The position numbers and the translations under genes were made by a program. Below, one piece after another: positions 17,066-26,439 of a DNA stretch of 45,710 bases. Position 1 is the stretch's first letter, and the number at the start of each line of letters is the position of its first letter. The notes beneath the pieces were generated by a model, which had not been told where the DNA came from, ran no database searches, and saw only the letters and a list, made by a program, of their open reading frames with translations. The DNA comes from Paracoccaceae bacterium (GTDB lineage Bacteria > Pseudomonadota > Alphaproteobacteria > Rhodobacterales > Rhodobacteraceae), in contig JANSXY010000027.1 in assembly GCA_024742695.1 (NCBI GenBank), positions 1 to 45,710 on the forward strand, read 5' to 3'.

Positions 17066-17269
17066 TCAGGTGAACGCGCAACCGGTCTGGAACCCCAGTT
17101 TCTTGAAGACCGCCGCCGCCGGACAGAACCCGGTGACGGAGGACTGGATCAGGTTCAGCCCGATGAACACCGTGAACCAGACGAACAGCGGCGAGACGAA
17201 AGCCGTCAGCACCACGCTGAGAAGAACCATGAAACCGGCGAACATCATCACGGCACGATCGAGGGTCAT
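17066..17269 (-). CDS. DUF2892 small inner-membrane protein
   Basis: A 67-residue membrane protein with two hydrophobic helices ([16 protein letters not shown] and [15 protein letters not shown]) followed by the family motif [19 protein letters not shown]2892 domains occur alone or fused to rhodaneses (YgaP) and are often linked to sulfur-species handling. ATG 17269 was chosen because AGGAGG lies 7 nt upstream; the longer frame to 17329 has no such site. The upstream region carries an FNR-like box and an ATTC-N8-GAAT motif. Confidence 0.85.
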   Translation of the reverse strand: MTLDRAVMMFAGFMVLLSVVLTAFVSPLFVWFTVFIGLNLIQSSVTGFCPAAAVFKKLGFQTGCAFT

Positions 17270-17323
17270 GTCAGCCTCCTTGGCAGGGTGGTTGCGGGCG
17301 GCGTGGGCGTCGCCCGATTTCAC

Positions 17324-17339
17324 ATTCAATCTACAGAAT
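17324..17339. promoter_or_regulatory. ATTC-N8-GAAT inverted repeat, possible SqrR/BigR-type operator
   Basis: ATTC (17324-17327) and GAAT (17336-17339) are separated by 8 bases. As I recall it, this spacing pattern matches the sites reported for sulfide-responsive ArsR-family repressors SqrR and BigR, whose targets include DUF2892 genes. It overlaps a possible minus-strand -10 (TAGATT, 17333-17328). Confidence 0.45.
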
Positions 17340-17355
17340 ATGTATGGGGCGGGCC

Positions 17356-17369
17356 TTGCGCCGGATCAA
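17356..17369 (-). promoter_or_regulatory. FNR-like box upstream of the DUF2892 gene
   Basis: TTGCG-CCGG-ATCAA (on the minus strand TTGAT-CCGG-CGCAA) has one perfect half-site. Centre 17362.5 lies 41.5 bp upstream of a predicted minus-strand start near 17321, the geometry of an FNR-activated class II promoter. It also sits 33 bp before the divergent ABC ATPase gene. Confidence 0.45.
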
Positions 17370-17402
17370 GGCCCCCGCGCAGGATTCGTGCGAAGAGGCG
17401 CC

Positions 17403-18110
17403 ATGGCCGAGACGATCTATCGCACCCGCGGGCTGTCCCGCGTCTACGCCACGGGCGCCGCCGCCGTGCGCGCGCTCGACGCCGTCGATCTCGACGTGCC
17501 GGCGGGCGAGTTCGTGGTGCTGCTGGGGCCCTCCGGGTCAGGCAAGTCGACGCTGCTGAACATCCTCGGCGGGCTCGACCGGGCGACCGGGGGCGAGGCC
17601 TGGTTCCGCGACCGCAGCCTGACCGAGATGGACGAGGCCGATCTCACCCGCTATCGCCGCGATCACGTCGGCTTCGTCTTTCAGTTCTACAACCTCGTGG
17701 CCTCGCTGACCGCGCGCGAGAACGTGCAGCTTGTCACCGATATCGCGGCGGACCCGATGTCGCCGGACGAGGCGCTGGGCCTCGTCGGCCTCGGCCCGCG
17801 GGTGAATCACTTTCCCGCCGAACTGTCGGGCGGCGAGCAGCAGCGCGTGGCGATCGCGCGGGCCATCGCCAAGCGCCCCGAGGTGCTGCTTTGCGACGAA
17901 CCCACCGGCGCGCTGGACAGCCAGACCGGGGTGCAGGTGCTGGACGCGCTGGCCGAGGTCAACGCCCGCTTCGCCACCACCTGCCTCGTGATCACCCACA
18001 ATGCCGCGATCCGCGAAATGGCGCATCGCGTGATCCGGTTCCAGGACGGCCGGGTGGCCGAGGTCGAGGTGAACACGACCCGCCGCGCCGCGTCGGAGAT
18101 CGCGTGGTGA
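17403..18110 (+). CDS. ABC transporter ATPase (MacB/LolD/DevA type)
   Basis: A 235-residue ATPase of the MacB/LolD class. Walker A is GPSGSGKST (42-50), signature LSGGEQQR (141-148), Walker [13 protein letters not shown] (161-172). It would power the FtsX-type permease encoded by the next gene, whose GTG start overlaps its TGA stop. Together with the HlyD-like adaptor downstream this resembles DevBCA/MacAB-type tripartite exporters; the substrate is unknown. The start ATG 17403 follows GAAGAGGCGCC. Confidence 0.92.
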   Translation: MAETIYRTRGLSRVYATGAAAVRALDAVDLDVPAGEFVVLLGPSGSGKSTLLNILGGLDRATGGEAWFRDRSLTEMDEADLTRYRRDHVGFVFQFYNLVASLTARENVQLVTDIAADPMSPDEALGLVGLGPRVNHFPAELSGGEQQRVAIARAIAKRPEVLLCDEPTGALDSQTGVQVLDALAEVNARFATTCLVITHNAAIREMAHRVIRFQDGRVAEVEVNTTRRAASEIAW

Positions 18111-20473
18111 GCGCGCTGTCCCGCAAACTCGGGCGCGACCTTGTGCGGCTTTGGTCGCAGGCGGCGGCTATCGCGCTGGTGCTGGCCTGCGGCGTGGCCA
18201 TCCTTCTGATGTCGCTGGGCATGTTCCAGGCGCTGGAAACGACGCGCGAGGCCTATTACGACCGCCAGCGTTTCGCCGATGTCTTCGCCCGCGCCACCCG
18301 CGCACCGCGCGCGCTGATGCCCGAAATCGCCGCGCTGCCCGGCGTCGTGGCCGCCGAGGCGCGGGTGGCCGGGCTGGTGACGCTGGACCTTGCCGGACGG
18401 TCGCGGCCCGGCATGGGCCAGGTGCTGTCGCTGCCCGCGGCGGGCGGGCCGCCGCGGCTGAACGTGCCGATCCTCGCCGCCGGCCGACTGCCCGACCCGG
18501 AAGCCCGCGACGAGGTTCTGGTGAACGCCGCCTTCGCAAAGGCCAACGGCTTGCGCCCCGGCGACCGGCTGATCGCCAATCTCAACGGTCGCAAGCGCGA
18601 CCTTGCGATCACCGGCACGGCGCTGTCGCCCGAATTCGTCTACACGCTCGGCCCCGGCGCGCTGATGCCCGACAACGCGGGCTACGGCATCCTGTGGCTG
18701 CCCGACCGCGCCGCGGCGGCGGCCTTCGACCTTCAGGGCGCGTTCAACGACGTCTCGCTGGCGCTGGCCGGCGGCGCGGACGCGAACGCCGTGATCGACG
18801 CGCTCGACCGGCTGCTGGCGCCCTATGGCGGCACCGGCGCCCATGGCCGCGACCAGCAACTCTCGGATGCCTTCGTCACCGCCGAGATCCAGCAGCTGAA
18901 GGCGATGGCCTGGATCCTGCCGCCGGTGTTCTTCGGCATCTCGGCCTTCCTCGTCCACATGGTGCTGGGCCGGATCGTGGCGCTGGAACGGCCGGTCATC
19001 GGGCTCCTGAAGGCGCTGGGCTATTCCAACCTCGCGGTGGCGGGGCACTACCTGATGCTTGCGGCGCTGACCGCGGCCGCGGGCATCCTGCTGGGCTGGG
19101 GCGTGGGCACCTGGCTGTCGCGGGCGCTGGCCGAGCTTTACGCGCAGTTCTTCGACTTTCCCTATCTCGTCTGGCGCGCCCAGCCCGGGCCTTACGCGGT
19201 GGCCGGGCTTCTGGGCCTCGCCGCCGCCTCCGGCGGGGCGTTGCAGGCGGCGATCGCCGCCGGCCGCCTGCCACCTGCCGAGGCGATGCGCCCGCCGGCG
19301 CCGCCGCGCTACGGCCGCACCCTGTCGGACCGGCTGCTGGCCGGCGCCGGGCTGGGCCAGCCGGCGATGATGGTCTGGCGCGGCATCCTGCGCTGGCCCC
19401 TCAGATCGGGCCTCACGCTTCTGGGGCTGGCGCTGGCCGTGGCGGTGATGGTCGCGGCCAACTTCCTCGACGACGCGCTCGACAAGCTGATCGACATCGC
19501 CTTCACCCAGGCCGCGCGCCAGGACGCGGCGCTGATCCTCGCGCAGGAGGCGCCGGCAATCGCGGTCGAGGAGGTGCGCGCCCTGCCCGGCGTCCTGATG
19601 GCCGAGGGCCAGACCAGCCAGCCGGCGATCCTGCGGCACGGCCCGCGCGAACGCCGGATCGGGATCGAGGCGCGCCCGCCGGGCGCCGACCTCGCCCGCA
19701 CCGTCGATGCCGAGGGCCGGCCCGTCGCCCTGCCGCCGCGCGGTCTGCTTCTGTCCTCGCGCCTCGCGGACCGGCTGGAGGCAGGGCCAGGCGACGTGAT
19801 CGAGGCGGAGTTCCTCACCGGCCGGCGCGAGATCCACCGCCTGCCGGTCGCCGGGATCGTGGAGCAGTATTTTGGCCTTGGCGCCTACATGCAGGCCGAC
19901 GCCCTGGCCGCCCTGCGGCGCGAGGCGCCGCGGATCGGCGCCGTCAACGTCGCGCTGGACCCGGCGGCAGAGGCCGAATTCGATGCCGCGCTGAAGGACA
20001 TTCCCGCGCTTGCCGGCACCGTGATGCTGACCCAGGTGCGGCGCTCCTTCGAGGACACGATCGCCCAGAACGTGGTGATCATGAACACGATCTACATCAC
20101 CGTGGCGGTGCTGATCACCTTCGGCGTCACCTACAACGGCGCACGCATCCAGCTGTCGGAACGCGCGCGCGACCTCGCCAGCCTGCGGATCCTCGGCTTC
20201 ACCCGCGGCGAGGTGTCTGGCATCCTCGTCGGAGAAAGCCTCGTGCTCGCCGTCGCCGCGCAGCCTGTCGGCTGGGCGATCGGCGCGTCGATCGCCGGGG
20301 CGCTGGCGCATGGCTCGCAATCCGATCTCTATGCCGTGCCGGTGGTGCTGAAACCCGCCACCTTCGCGGCGGCCAGCCTGCTGGTGCTGGCCGCCGCGGC
20401 CGGCTCCGCCCTTGTGGTTCGCCGCCGGCTTGACCGGCTCGACCTCGTATCGGTTCTCAAGACACGGGAGTGA
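18107..20473 (+). CDS. FtsX-type ABC permease with two FtsX domains
   Basis: A 788-residue membrane protein. An N-terminal membrane anchor ([20 protein letters not shown]) is followed by a periplasmic MacB-like domain, a first FtsX segment with three helices (about 260-385), another helix and periplasmic domain from about 430, and a second FtsX segment (about 655-780) with the [14 protein letters not shown] coupling-helix motif. Such duplicated permeases probably work as mechanotransmitters rather than classical channels. GTG 18107 overlaps the ATPase stop by 4 nt. The protein ends 3 nt before the adaptor gene. Confidence 0.9.
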   Translation: MSALSRKLGRDLVRLWSQAAAIALVLACGVAILLMSLGMFQALETTREAYYDRQRFADVFARATRAPRALMPEIAALPGVVAAEARVAGLVTLDLAGRSRPGMGQVLSLPAAGGPPRLNVPILAAGRLPDPEARDEVLVNAAFAKANGLRPGDRLIANLNGRKRDLAITGTALSPEFVYTLGPGALMPDNAGYGILWLPDRAAAAAFDLQGAFNDVSLALAGGADANAVIDALDRLLAPYGGTGAHGRDQQLSDAFVTAEIQQLKAMAWILPPVFFGISAFLVHMVLGRIVALERPVIGLLKALGYSNLAVAGHYLMLAALTAAAGILLGWGVGTWLSRALAELYAQFFDFPYLVWRAQPGPYAVAGLLGLAAASGGALQAAIAAGRLPPAEAMRPPAPPRYGRTLSDRLLAGAGLGQPAMMVWRGILRWPLRSGLTLLGLALAVAVMVAANFLDDALDKLIDIAFTQAARQDAALILAQEAPAIAVEEVRALPGVLMAEGQTSQPAILRHGPRERRIGIEARPPGADLARTVDAEGRPVALPPRGLLLSSRLADRLEAGPGDVIEAEFLTGRREIHRLPVAGIVEQYFGLGAYMQADALAALRREAPRIGAVNVALDPAAEAEFDAALKDIPALAGTVMLTQVRRSFEDTIAQNVVIMNTIYITVAVLITFGVTYNGARIQLSERARDLASLRILGFTRGEVSGILVGESLVLAVAAQPVGWAIGASIAGALAHGSQSDLYAVPVVLKPATFAAASLLVLAAAAGSALVVRRRLDRLDLVSVLKTRE

Positions 20474-20476
20474 TCC

Positions 20477-21676
20477 ATGTCCGCCCGCCGCATCTTCCTT
20501 CTGCTTCTTGCCGCGCTGGCCCTCGCCGCGCTGGCCTGGGTGGCGTTCCGGCCGCAGCCGGTGCCGGTGGATCTGGCCGTCGTCACCGAAGGGCCGATGC
20601 GCGGCACGGTGAACGCCGATGGCAAGACCCGGATCAGGCAGGTCTACGAGGTCTCGGCCCCGATCGCGGGCACCGCCCGGCGCGCAGTGGTCGAGGTCGG
20701 CGACCGGGTGGCGAAGGGCGATGTCGTTGCCGTCGTCGAACCGCTGGCCCCCGCGCTGCTCGACGCCCGCGCCCGTGCCGAGGCCGAGGCGGCGCTGCGC
20801 GAGGCCGAGGCGGCGCTGTCGCTGGCCGAAAGCCAGGCCCGGCAGGCGGCGGAGGAACTGGCCTATGCGCAATCGCAGTACGAACGGATCAGGACGCTGG
20901 TGGAACGCGGCGTCGCCTCGACAACGCAACTGGAGGATGCCACGCAGGTCGTCACGATCCGGCTGGCCGCGATGGAGTCCGCGCGCTCGGCGGTGAACAT
21001 GGCGACCTCGGCGCGCGACCGGGCCGATGCGGTGCTGATCGGCCCCGAGACCGGAGAAGCGGCGCGCGGCTGCTGCGTGGACCTGGTCGCGCCGATCGAT
21101 GGCACCGTGCTGACGGTCGCCAACGTCTCGGAACATGCGGTGACGCCGGGCAGCCCGCTGGTCACGCTGGGCCGGCCCGACGACCTGGAAATCGTGGCCG
21201 ACCTGTTGTCGGTCGATGCCGTGGGGCTTGCCCCCGGCGCGGCGGCGCGGGTCGAACGCTGGGGCGGGCCAGAGGCGCTGGAGGCCCGGCTGCGGCGGAT
21301 CGAACCCTCGGCGCGCACCCGCGTCTCGGCGCTGGGGATCGAGGAACAGCGGGTCGACGCGATCTTCGACCTCGTCAGCCCGCCCGAGGCGCGACCGGGC
21401 CTGGGCGACGGTTTCGCCGTGTTCCTGCGGATCACCGCCTGGGAGGCCGAGCGCGCGGTGCAGGTGCCGACCGGCGCGCTGTTCCGGCAGGGCGAGGGCT
21501 GGGCGGTGTTTCGGGCCGAGGACGGCGTGGCCCGGCTGGTGCCGGTGACGACGGGGCGGATGAACGATACCCATGCCGAGATCCAAGACGGCCTCGCGCC
21601 CGGCGACCGGGTGATCCCGCATCCGTCGGACGCGCTGTCGGACGGCGTGCGGATCGTCGAGCGCGGCGGCGGCTGA
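20477..21676 (+). CDS. HlyD-family periplasmic adaptor subunit
   Basis: A 399-residue membrane fusion protein. One N-terminal membrane helix (about 5-24) is followed by a lipoyl/barrel-sandwich half-motif (VSAPIAGTARRAVVEVGDRVAKGD, split over about 57-80), an Ala/Glu-rich coiled coil (about 90-185), the second lipoyl half (VAPIDGTVLTV) and beta-barrel segments. It probably links the FtsX-type permease to an outer-membrane channel not encoded here. It forms a three-gene operon with the two genes before it. Confidence 0.9.
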   Translation: MSARRIFLLLLAALALAALAWVAFRPQPVPVDLAVVTEGPMRGTVNADGKTRIRQVYEVSAPIAGTARRAVVEVGDRVAKGDVVAVVEPLAPALLDARARAEAEAALREAEAALSLAESQARQAAEELAYAQSQYERIRTLVERGVASTTQLEDATQVVTIRLAAMESARSAVNMATSARDRADAVLIGPETGEAARGCCVDLVAPIDGTVLTVANVSEHAVTPGSPLVTLGRPDDLEIVADLLSVDAVGLAPGAAARVERWGGPEALEARLRRIEPSARTRVSALGIEEQRVDAIFDLVSPPEARPGLGDGFAVFLRITAWEAERAVQVPTGALFRQGEGWAVFRAEDGVARLVPVTTGRMNDTHAEIQDGLAPGDRVIPHPSDALSDGVRIVERGGG

Positions 21677-21694
21677 CCGCCCGCGCCCGCAGCC

Positions 21695-24223
21695 TCAGTC
21701 CCGCGCGCGCAGCACCTGCGCCGGGCGCGCGCCCAGCGGGCGCAGCGCGAAGACGAGCCCCGCCAGAAGCGTCGCCGCCGCCCCGCCGGTGACGATCGCC
21801 ACCGCGCTGACCGGTTCGAAGCGGAACTCGGCCTCCATCACGAAGGTCATCACCGACCAGGCCGACAGCCCGCCGACGAGGATCGCCACACCCCCCGCCG
21901 CAGCGCCCATCAGGGCCGAGCGCAGCGCGAAGGATCGCAGCACCTGCCCGCGCGTCGCGCCCAGCGTCTTGAGGATCGCCGCCTCGCGCAGCCGCGCGCG
22001 TTCGCCCGCCGCCGCCGCGCCGATCAGCACCACGAAACCGGTGATCAGCGTGGCGCCCGCCGCCACCGCCGTGGCCCGCGCGATGGCGCCCAGCGCCTCG
22101 GTCACCCGGTCGATCGCGTCCTTGATCCGGATCGCGGTGATGTTCGGATAGGCCCCGGCGAGTTCGCGCAGCACCCGTGCCTCGGCCTCCGGCGCGGCAT
22201 AGACCGTGGCGATATGGGTATGCGGCGCGGCCATGACGGAGGCCGGGTTCATCGTCATCACGAAGCCGATCCCGGCGGTCGAGAAATCGACCTCGCGCAG
22301 GCTGGTGATCTCGGCCTCGATGTCGCGGCCGAGGATGTTCACCGTGACCCGGTCGCCAAGCCCCAGGCCGATCTCGTCTGCCTCTTCCCGGGCGAAGCTG
22401 ACCTGCGGCGGCCCGTCGTAATCCTCCGGCCACCACTGCCCCGCCGTGACCGTCGTGTCGGCGGGCGGCACCGCGGCATAGGTCACGCCGCGGTCGCCGC
22501 GCACCACCCAGTGATTGCCCGCCACCTCGCGCGCCGGGCGGCCGTTGATCTCGGTGATCACGCCGCGCATCATCGGCGCGCTTTCCACCTCGCTCACCTC
22601 CGGGTCCGCCTTCAGGCGGGCAAGGAAGCCCTCGATCTGGTCGGGCTGGATATCGACGAAGAAATACGACGGCGCGATCTTCGGCAGGTCGCGGTCGATG
22701 GCGGAGCGCAGGTTCCAGTCGATCTGCCCGACGGCGGCCAGCACCGACAGGCCAAGGCCGAGCGACAGGATCACCGCCGTCGCCTCTTCGCGCGGCCCGC
22801 CGATCGCGGCCAGCGCGGCGCGCAGCCCGGGCCGGCCGCGGGCCAGCCCGGTACCCCGGCGCGCCAGCCAGCGCAGCCCGGCGGCCGCCAGCGTCAGGAG
22901 CGCCAGCGCCGCCACGACCCCGCCGAAGGTGCCCAGCGCCAGTTCCGGCAGGCCGGTGAACAGGATCGCGGACAGCAGAAGACCCAGGAGCAGCGCCACC
23001 AGCACCATCCCGATCTTCGCCGGGGGCAGCATCCGCCGCCCCGGCCCGATATCGCGAAACAGCGCCGCCGCGCGCACCTCGCCGACCCGCGCCAGCGGCC
23101 ACAGCGTGAACAGCGCCGCGGTCAGAAGGCCGTAAAGCGCCGCTTCGGCCAAGGGCGCGACCGAGGGCGCGATCTCGACCGGGATCGGCATCCGCGCCTC
23201 GATCAGCGGCGCGAGCGCCACCGGCACCACGCCGCCCAGCACAAGGCCCAGCCCCACGCCGACCGCCGCCAGCACGCCGACCTGCACGAGGTAGACGGCG
23301 CGGATCGCCGCGCCATTGGCGCCCAGCACCTTCAGGATCGCGATCGTCTCCACCTTGCCGTCGAGGTAGGACCGCACGGCGGCCGAGACGCCGACGCCGC
23401 CCACCGCCAGCCCCGCCAGCCCGACGAGCACCAGGAACGATCCCATCCGGTCGACGAAGCGCTCGGCCCCCGGCGCGGCGCGGCGCTTGTCCTGCCAGCG
23501 CAGCCCGGCCTCGGGAAACGCCGCCTCCGCCGCCGCGCGGGTGGCCGACAGGTCGGCCCCCTCGGGCAACAGCATCCGGTACTCGGTTTCGTAAAGCGTG
23601 CCGGTGCCAAGAAGTTCGGAACCCTCAAGGTCGACGGTCTTCACGATCGTGCGCGGGCCAAGGCCGAAGCCGCCCGCGGCGCTGTCGGGTTCGTAGACCA
23701 GCCGCGCGGTCAGCACGAATTCCGCCAGACCCAGCCGGAACCTGTCGCCGGGTTCCAGCCCCATCCGGTCGGCGAGGACACCGTCCATCACCCCGCCGGG
23801 CACGCCGCCCGTGCCGGCCAGCGCCTCGGCCATCGGCATCGGCGGGTCAAGCTCGACCGTGCCGGTCAGCGGATAGGCATCGTCCACCGCCTTGACCTGG
23901 GTCAGCGCCCGCTCCGCCGCCTCGCCCTCGCCGGCAACGGCCATGGAACGGAAATCGACGATCTCGGACACCGCCGTGGCGGTTTCGTCCATCCAGGCGC
24001 GTTCCTCCTCGGTGGCGAAGCGGTAGGTGAATTCGATCTGCGCATCGCCGCCCAGCAGCACCGCGCCCTGGTCGGTCAGGCTGGCGCGGATCGCCTCGCG
24101 CACCGTGCCCACCGCGGCGATCGCCGCCACCCCCAGCGCCAGGCAGGCGAGGAACACGGCAAATCCCCGCAGCCCGCCACGCAATTCGCGCCGGGCGATG
24201 CGCCAGACGAGGCCGGGGGTCAT
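21695..24223 (-). CDS. YbbP-like FtsX ABC permease
   Basis: An 842-residue permease of the YbbP/LolCE-related group. An N-terminal helix (about 20-42) precedes a periplasmic domain, FtsX helices at about 255-400, a further pair of helices in the middle and a terminal FtsX block (about 720-835). Family phrases include REAIRASLTDQGAVLLGGDAQIE (split over about 42-64) and ERARLREAAILKTLGATR. It is co-transcribed with a YbbA-like ATPase (ATGA overlap) and neighbours a TesA-like esterase, the same trio seen in many proteobacteria. The substrate is unknown. It is convergent with the HlyD gene with an 18-nt gap. Confidence 0.9.
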   Translation of the reverse strand: MTPGLVWRIARRELRGGLRGFAVFLACLALGVAAIAAVGTVREAIRASLTDQGAVLLGGDAQIEFTYRFATEEERAWMDETATAVSEIVDFRSMAVAGEGEAAERALTQVKAVDDAYPLTGTVELDPPMPMAEALAGTGGVPGGVMDGVLADRMGLEPGDRFRLGLAEFVLTARLVYEPDSAAGGFGLGPRTIVKTVDLEGSELLGTGTLYETEYRMLLPEGADLSATRAAAEAAFPEAGLRWQDKRRAAPGAERFVDRMGSFLVLVGLAGLAVGGVGVSAAVRSYLDGKVETIAILKVLGANGAAIRAVYLVQVGVLAAVGVGLGLVLGGVVPVALAPLIEARMPIPVEIAPSVAPLAEAALYGLLTAALFTLWPLARVGEVRAAALFRDIGPGRRMLPPAKIGMVLVALLLGLLLSAILFTGLPELALGTFGGVVAALALLTLAAAGLRWLARRGTGLARGRPGLRAALAAIGGPREEATAVILSLGLGLSVLAAVGQIDWNLRSAIDRDLPKIAPSYFFVDIQPDQIEGFLARLKADPEVSEVESAPMMRGVITEINGRPAREVAGNHWVVRGDRGVTYAAVPPADTTVTAGQWWPEDYDGPPQVSFAREEADEIGLGLGDRVTVNILGRDIEAEITSLREVDFSTAGIGFVMTMNPASVMAAPHTHIATVYAAPEAEARVLRELAGAYPNITAIRIKDAIDRVTEALGAIARATAVAAGATLITGFVVLIGAAAAGERARLREAAILKTLGATRGQVLRSFALRSALMGAAAGGVAILVGGLSAWSVMTFVMEAEFRFEPVSAVAIVTGGAAATLLAGLVFALRPLGARPAQVLRARD

Positions 24224-24906
24224 GCCGCGGCCTCTTCACCCGCCAGCCGCCCGGCGGCCAGCCGCACCACCCGGTCGCAGCGCAGCGCAAGATCCGGCGC
24301 ATGGGTGACCAGCACCAGCGTGGCCCCGTGCCGGTCGCGCAGTTCGAACAGCAGATCCATGATCGCCTTGCCGTTCTTGGCATCGAGGTTGCCGGTCGGC
24401 TCGTCGGCCAGAAGGATCGCGGGCCGCGGCGCCACCGCGCGGGCCAGCGCCACGCGCTGCTGCTCGCCGCCGGACATCTGCGCGGGATAGTGGCCCATCC
24501 GCTCGGCCAGGCCCACGGCCCGCAATTCCGTCTCCGCCCGCGCGAACGCGTCTGGCACGCCGGCCAGTTCCATCGGCATCGCGACGTTTTCCAGCGCCGT
24601 CATCGTCGGGATCAGGTGGAAGGACTGGAAAACGATGCCCATATTGCCCCTGCGGAAGCGCGCCAGCGCGTCCTCGTTCAGCGCCGTCAGATCCTGCCCC
24701 AGGGCCGACACGCTGCCCGAGGTCGCGCGTTCGAGCCCGCCCATGAGCATGAGGAGCGACGATTTGCCCGACCCAGACGGCCCCACCAGACCCACGCTTT
24801 CGCCGCGCCGGATGGCGAGCGTGACATCCTTCAGGATCTCGACCGGCCCGGCATTGCCATCCAGCACCAGCCCGGCCCTGTCGAGGGTAAGCACCGCATC
24901 GGTCAT
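24220..24906 (-). CDS. YbbA-like ABC ATPase
   Basis: A 228-residue ATPase. Walker A is GPSGSGKSS (42-50), signature [14 protein letters not shown] and Walker B ILLADEPTGNLD. ATG 24906 was taken because it starts MTDAVLTLDRAG directly before the ATPase fold; the frame continues upstream without homology. Its TGA overlaps the permease ATG. It is divergent from the esterase gene with only 28 nt between starts, so the two promoters must overlap. Confidence 0.92.
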   Translation of the reverse strand: MTDAVLTLDRAGLVLDGNAGPVEILKDVTLAIRRGESVGLVGPSGSGKSSLLMLMGGLERATSGSVSALGQDLTALNEDALARFRRGNMGIVFQSFHLIPTMTALENVAMPMELAGVPDAFARAETELRAVGLAERMGHYPAQMSGGEQQRVALARAVAPRPAILLADEPTGNLDAKNGKAIMDLLFELRDRHGATLVLVTHAPDLALRCDRVVRLAAGRLAGEEAAA

Positions 24907-24934
24907 CGCATCGTCCTTGTTCCACGTCCGAGTG

Positions 24935-25597
24935 ATGGCATATGGCGCGTTTGCGGGCCTGCGCAACCTCGCGCTCGGCCTTGTCATCTCGACGCTGCCC
25001 GCCACGGCGGAGCAAATGACGCTGGTGGCGCTGGGCGACAGCCTCACGGCAGGCTACGGCCTGCCGGCAGAAGAGGGCTTCGTGCCGCAGTTGCAGGCCT
25101 GGCTTCGCGCGCAGGGCGCCGATGTCGAGGTGATCAATGCCGGTGTGTCGGGCGACACCACCGCGGGCGGATTGTCGCGCATCGGCTGGACGCTGGATGG
25201 CGAGCCGGAAACCGACGCAATCATGATCGCCCTGGGCGGCAACGATCTGTTGCGCGGCTTCGCCCCCAAGGCGACGCGGCAATACATCGAGGGCATGATG
25301 GACGAGGTCGCGGCCCGCGGCCTGCCGGTCCTGCTGGTGGGGATCGACGCGCCGGGCAACTACGGGCCCGAGTACAAGGAGGAATTCGACGCGATCTTCC
25401 CCGAGATGGCCGAACGCTACGGCGCGCTTTACGTGCGCAGCTTCCTCGAACCCCTGGCGGGACGCGACGACCTGCGCGAAACGATGCGCGAGATGATGCA
25501 ATCCGACGGCATCCACCCCAACGGCAAGGGCGTGGCGCTGATCGTCGAAGGGATCGGCCCGCGGGTGCTGGAACTGCTGAAGCAGGCGCAAGGCTAG
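24935..25597 (+). CDS. tesA: TesA-like SGNH arylesterase / lysophospholipase
   Basis: A 220-residue SGNH hydrolase. Block I is ALGDSLTAGYGL (S36 nucleophile), block III is LGGND (N103), and block V is SDGIHPNG (D191, H194), the pattern of TesA thioesterase I/protease I/lysophospholipase L1. A short N-terminal hydrophobic segment (GLRNLALGLVISTLPATAEQ) is a signal peptide, so the enzyme is periplasmic. ATG 24935 was used; GTG 24932 is one codon upstream. Divergent neighbours are the YbbA/YbbP exporter genes. Confidence 0.9.
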   Translation: MAYGAFAGLRNLALGLVISTLPATAEQMTLVALGDSLTAGYGLPAEEGFVPQLQAWLRAQGADVEVINAGVSGDTTAGGLSRIGWTLDGEPETDAIMIALGGNDLLRGFAPKATRQYIEGMMDEVAARGLPVLLVGIDAPGNYGPEYKEEFDAIFPEMAERYGALYVRSFLEPLAGRDDLRETMREMMQSDGIHPNGKGVALIVEGIGPRVLELLKQAQG

Positions 25598-25635
25598 CGA
25601 CCGGCGCACCCGCGCCACCCGGCCACCGGGCGGCA

Positions 25636-25654
25636 CCGCTGGCCAGGCCAGCGG
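25636..25654. terminator. hairpin after the esterase gene
   Basis: CCGCTGG (25636-25642), loop CCAGG, CCAGCGG (25648-25654), followed by GGTCTTG. Only a weak T content follows, so this is a possible factor-assisted terminator. Confidence 0.35.
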
Positions 25655-25675
25655 GTCTTGCCCTATCCTGCCGGC

Positions 25676-25918
25676 ATGCGCATGTTCCGGCCCACCGCCT
25701 TCAGCCTGCTCGGCGGGGCCCTGATCCTGGCGGGGTTTGTCTACGACCTGGGCTTTGCCGGGTTGCCGTATCAGGATCCGACACCGGCGATGCAGGCCGA
25801 ATGGCTGTTTCACAAGCGCATCGCCGGGCGGATCGAAATGACGGGAGCGGCGATCCTGTGCATCGGCCTTCTTTGGGGCGCTATCGCCGTGATCGGGCGG
25901 GCGATCGGGCGGTGCTGA
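25676..25918 (+). CDS. small hypothetical membrane protein
   Basis: An 80-residue protein with two predicted membrane helices (AFSLLGGALILAGFVYDLGF near the N-terminus and AAILCIGLLWGAIAVIGRA near the C-terminus) joined by a polar loop. No family is recognised. ATG 25676 and ATG 25682 are both possible starts, and a TTG lies further upstream. It sits alone between two hairpins, convergent with the DUF1311 gene. Confidence 0.55.
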   Translation: MRMFRPTAFSLLGGALILAGFVYDLGFAGLPYQDPTPAMQAEWLFHKRIAGRIEMTGAAILCIGLLWGAIAVIGRAIGRC

Positions 25919-25921
25919 CGA

Positions 25922-25937
25922 CCGGCCGCCCGGCCGG
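25922..25937. terminator. hairpin between convergent genes
   Basis: CCGGCCG-CC-CGGCCGG lies 3 nt after the stop of the small membrane protein and 8 nt from the stop of the opposing DUF1311 gene. It could serve both strands. There is no T-run on either side. Confidence 0.35.
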
Positions 25938-25945
25938 CGCTTGCG

Positions 25946-26332
25946 TCACTGCGCGTAGCGCATCAGCGTTGCGGCGCGGTCCCGTCCCAGTTCGATCTTG
26001 CACGACGTGATCGCGATCCCCGTTCCGGATCCGCCGCCGAAGGTGGCCCCGACGAATTCGCAATGCGCCTCGCGGTAGGCCGCCCAGGCAGATTGCGCGG
26101 CCTCCAGCGCCGGCGCGGCGACGGTTCGGCCGGTCGCGCCGTCAAGCTCTTCCGCCGATCGCATCGCGAAGCCAAGATAGATTTCGACCGTGGCATCGAC
26201 GCGCCCCAGCGTCTCGGAGACGCAGGCCCCGATCTCGACCTGGCTGCCGCCGCCGCATTCCGTCGCCGGATCGGCCAGACCCGCGCCCGGCAAGCCCATG
26301 CCGAAGACAGCGGCAACCGCAATCCATCTCAT
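25946..26332 (-). CDS. DUF1311/LprI-like periplasmic protein
   Basis: A 128-residue secreted protein: signal peptide about 1-20 (AVFGMGLPGAGLA), then Cys-containing mature part. Features typical of DUF1311 proteins are C26 and C37 in an EIGACVSETL-like segment and the AQSAWAAYREAHCEF helix near 85-100, with a fourth Cys in ITSCKIE. Some DUF1311 proteins inhibit lysozyme; the role here is unknown. The start ATG 26332 is the first Met before the signal peptide. Confidence 0.75.
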   Translation of the reverse strand: MRWIAVAAVFGMGLPGAGLADPATECGGGSQVEIGACVSETLGRVDATVEIYLGFAMRSAEELDGATGRTVAAPALEAAQSAWAAYREAHCEFVGATFGGGSGTGIAITSCKIELGRDRAATLMRYAQ

Positions 26333-26439
26333 GACGTTCCTCCCGATGATCCCTGTGATCGCGCGGGGGCCGCCCGCCCGCGCAGGATAGGCCCAAACCG
26401 GCATCGAGAACAGGCCGGACGTCGCGTGCGCCCGCGTAT

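Noticed and set aside
17807-21622. Minus-strand open frame of 1271 codons
   Set aside because: It lies antisense to three well-supported exporter genes, has runs of Arg, Gln and His and no recognisable domain. It is a codon-bias shadow.
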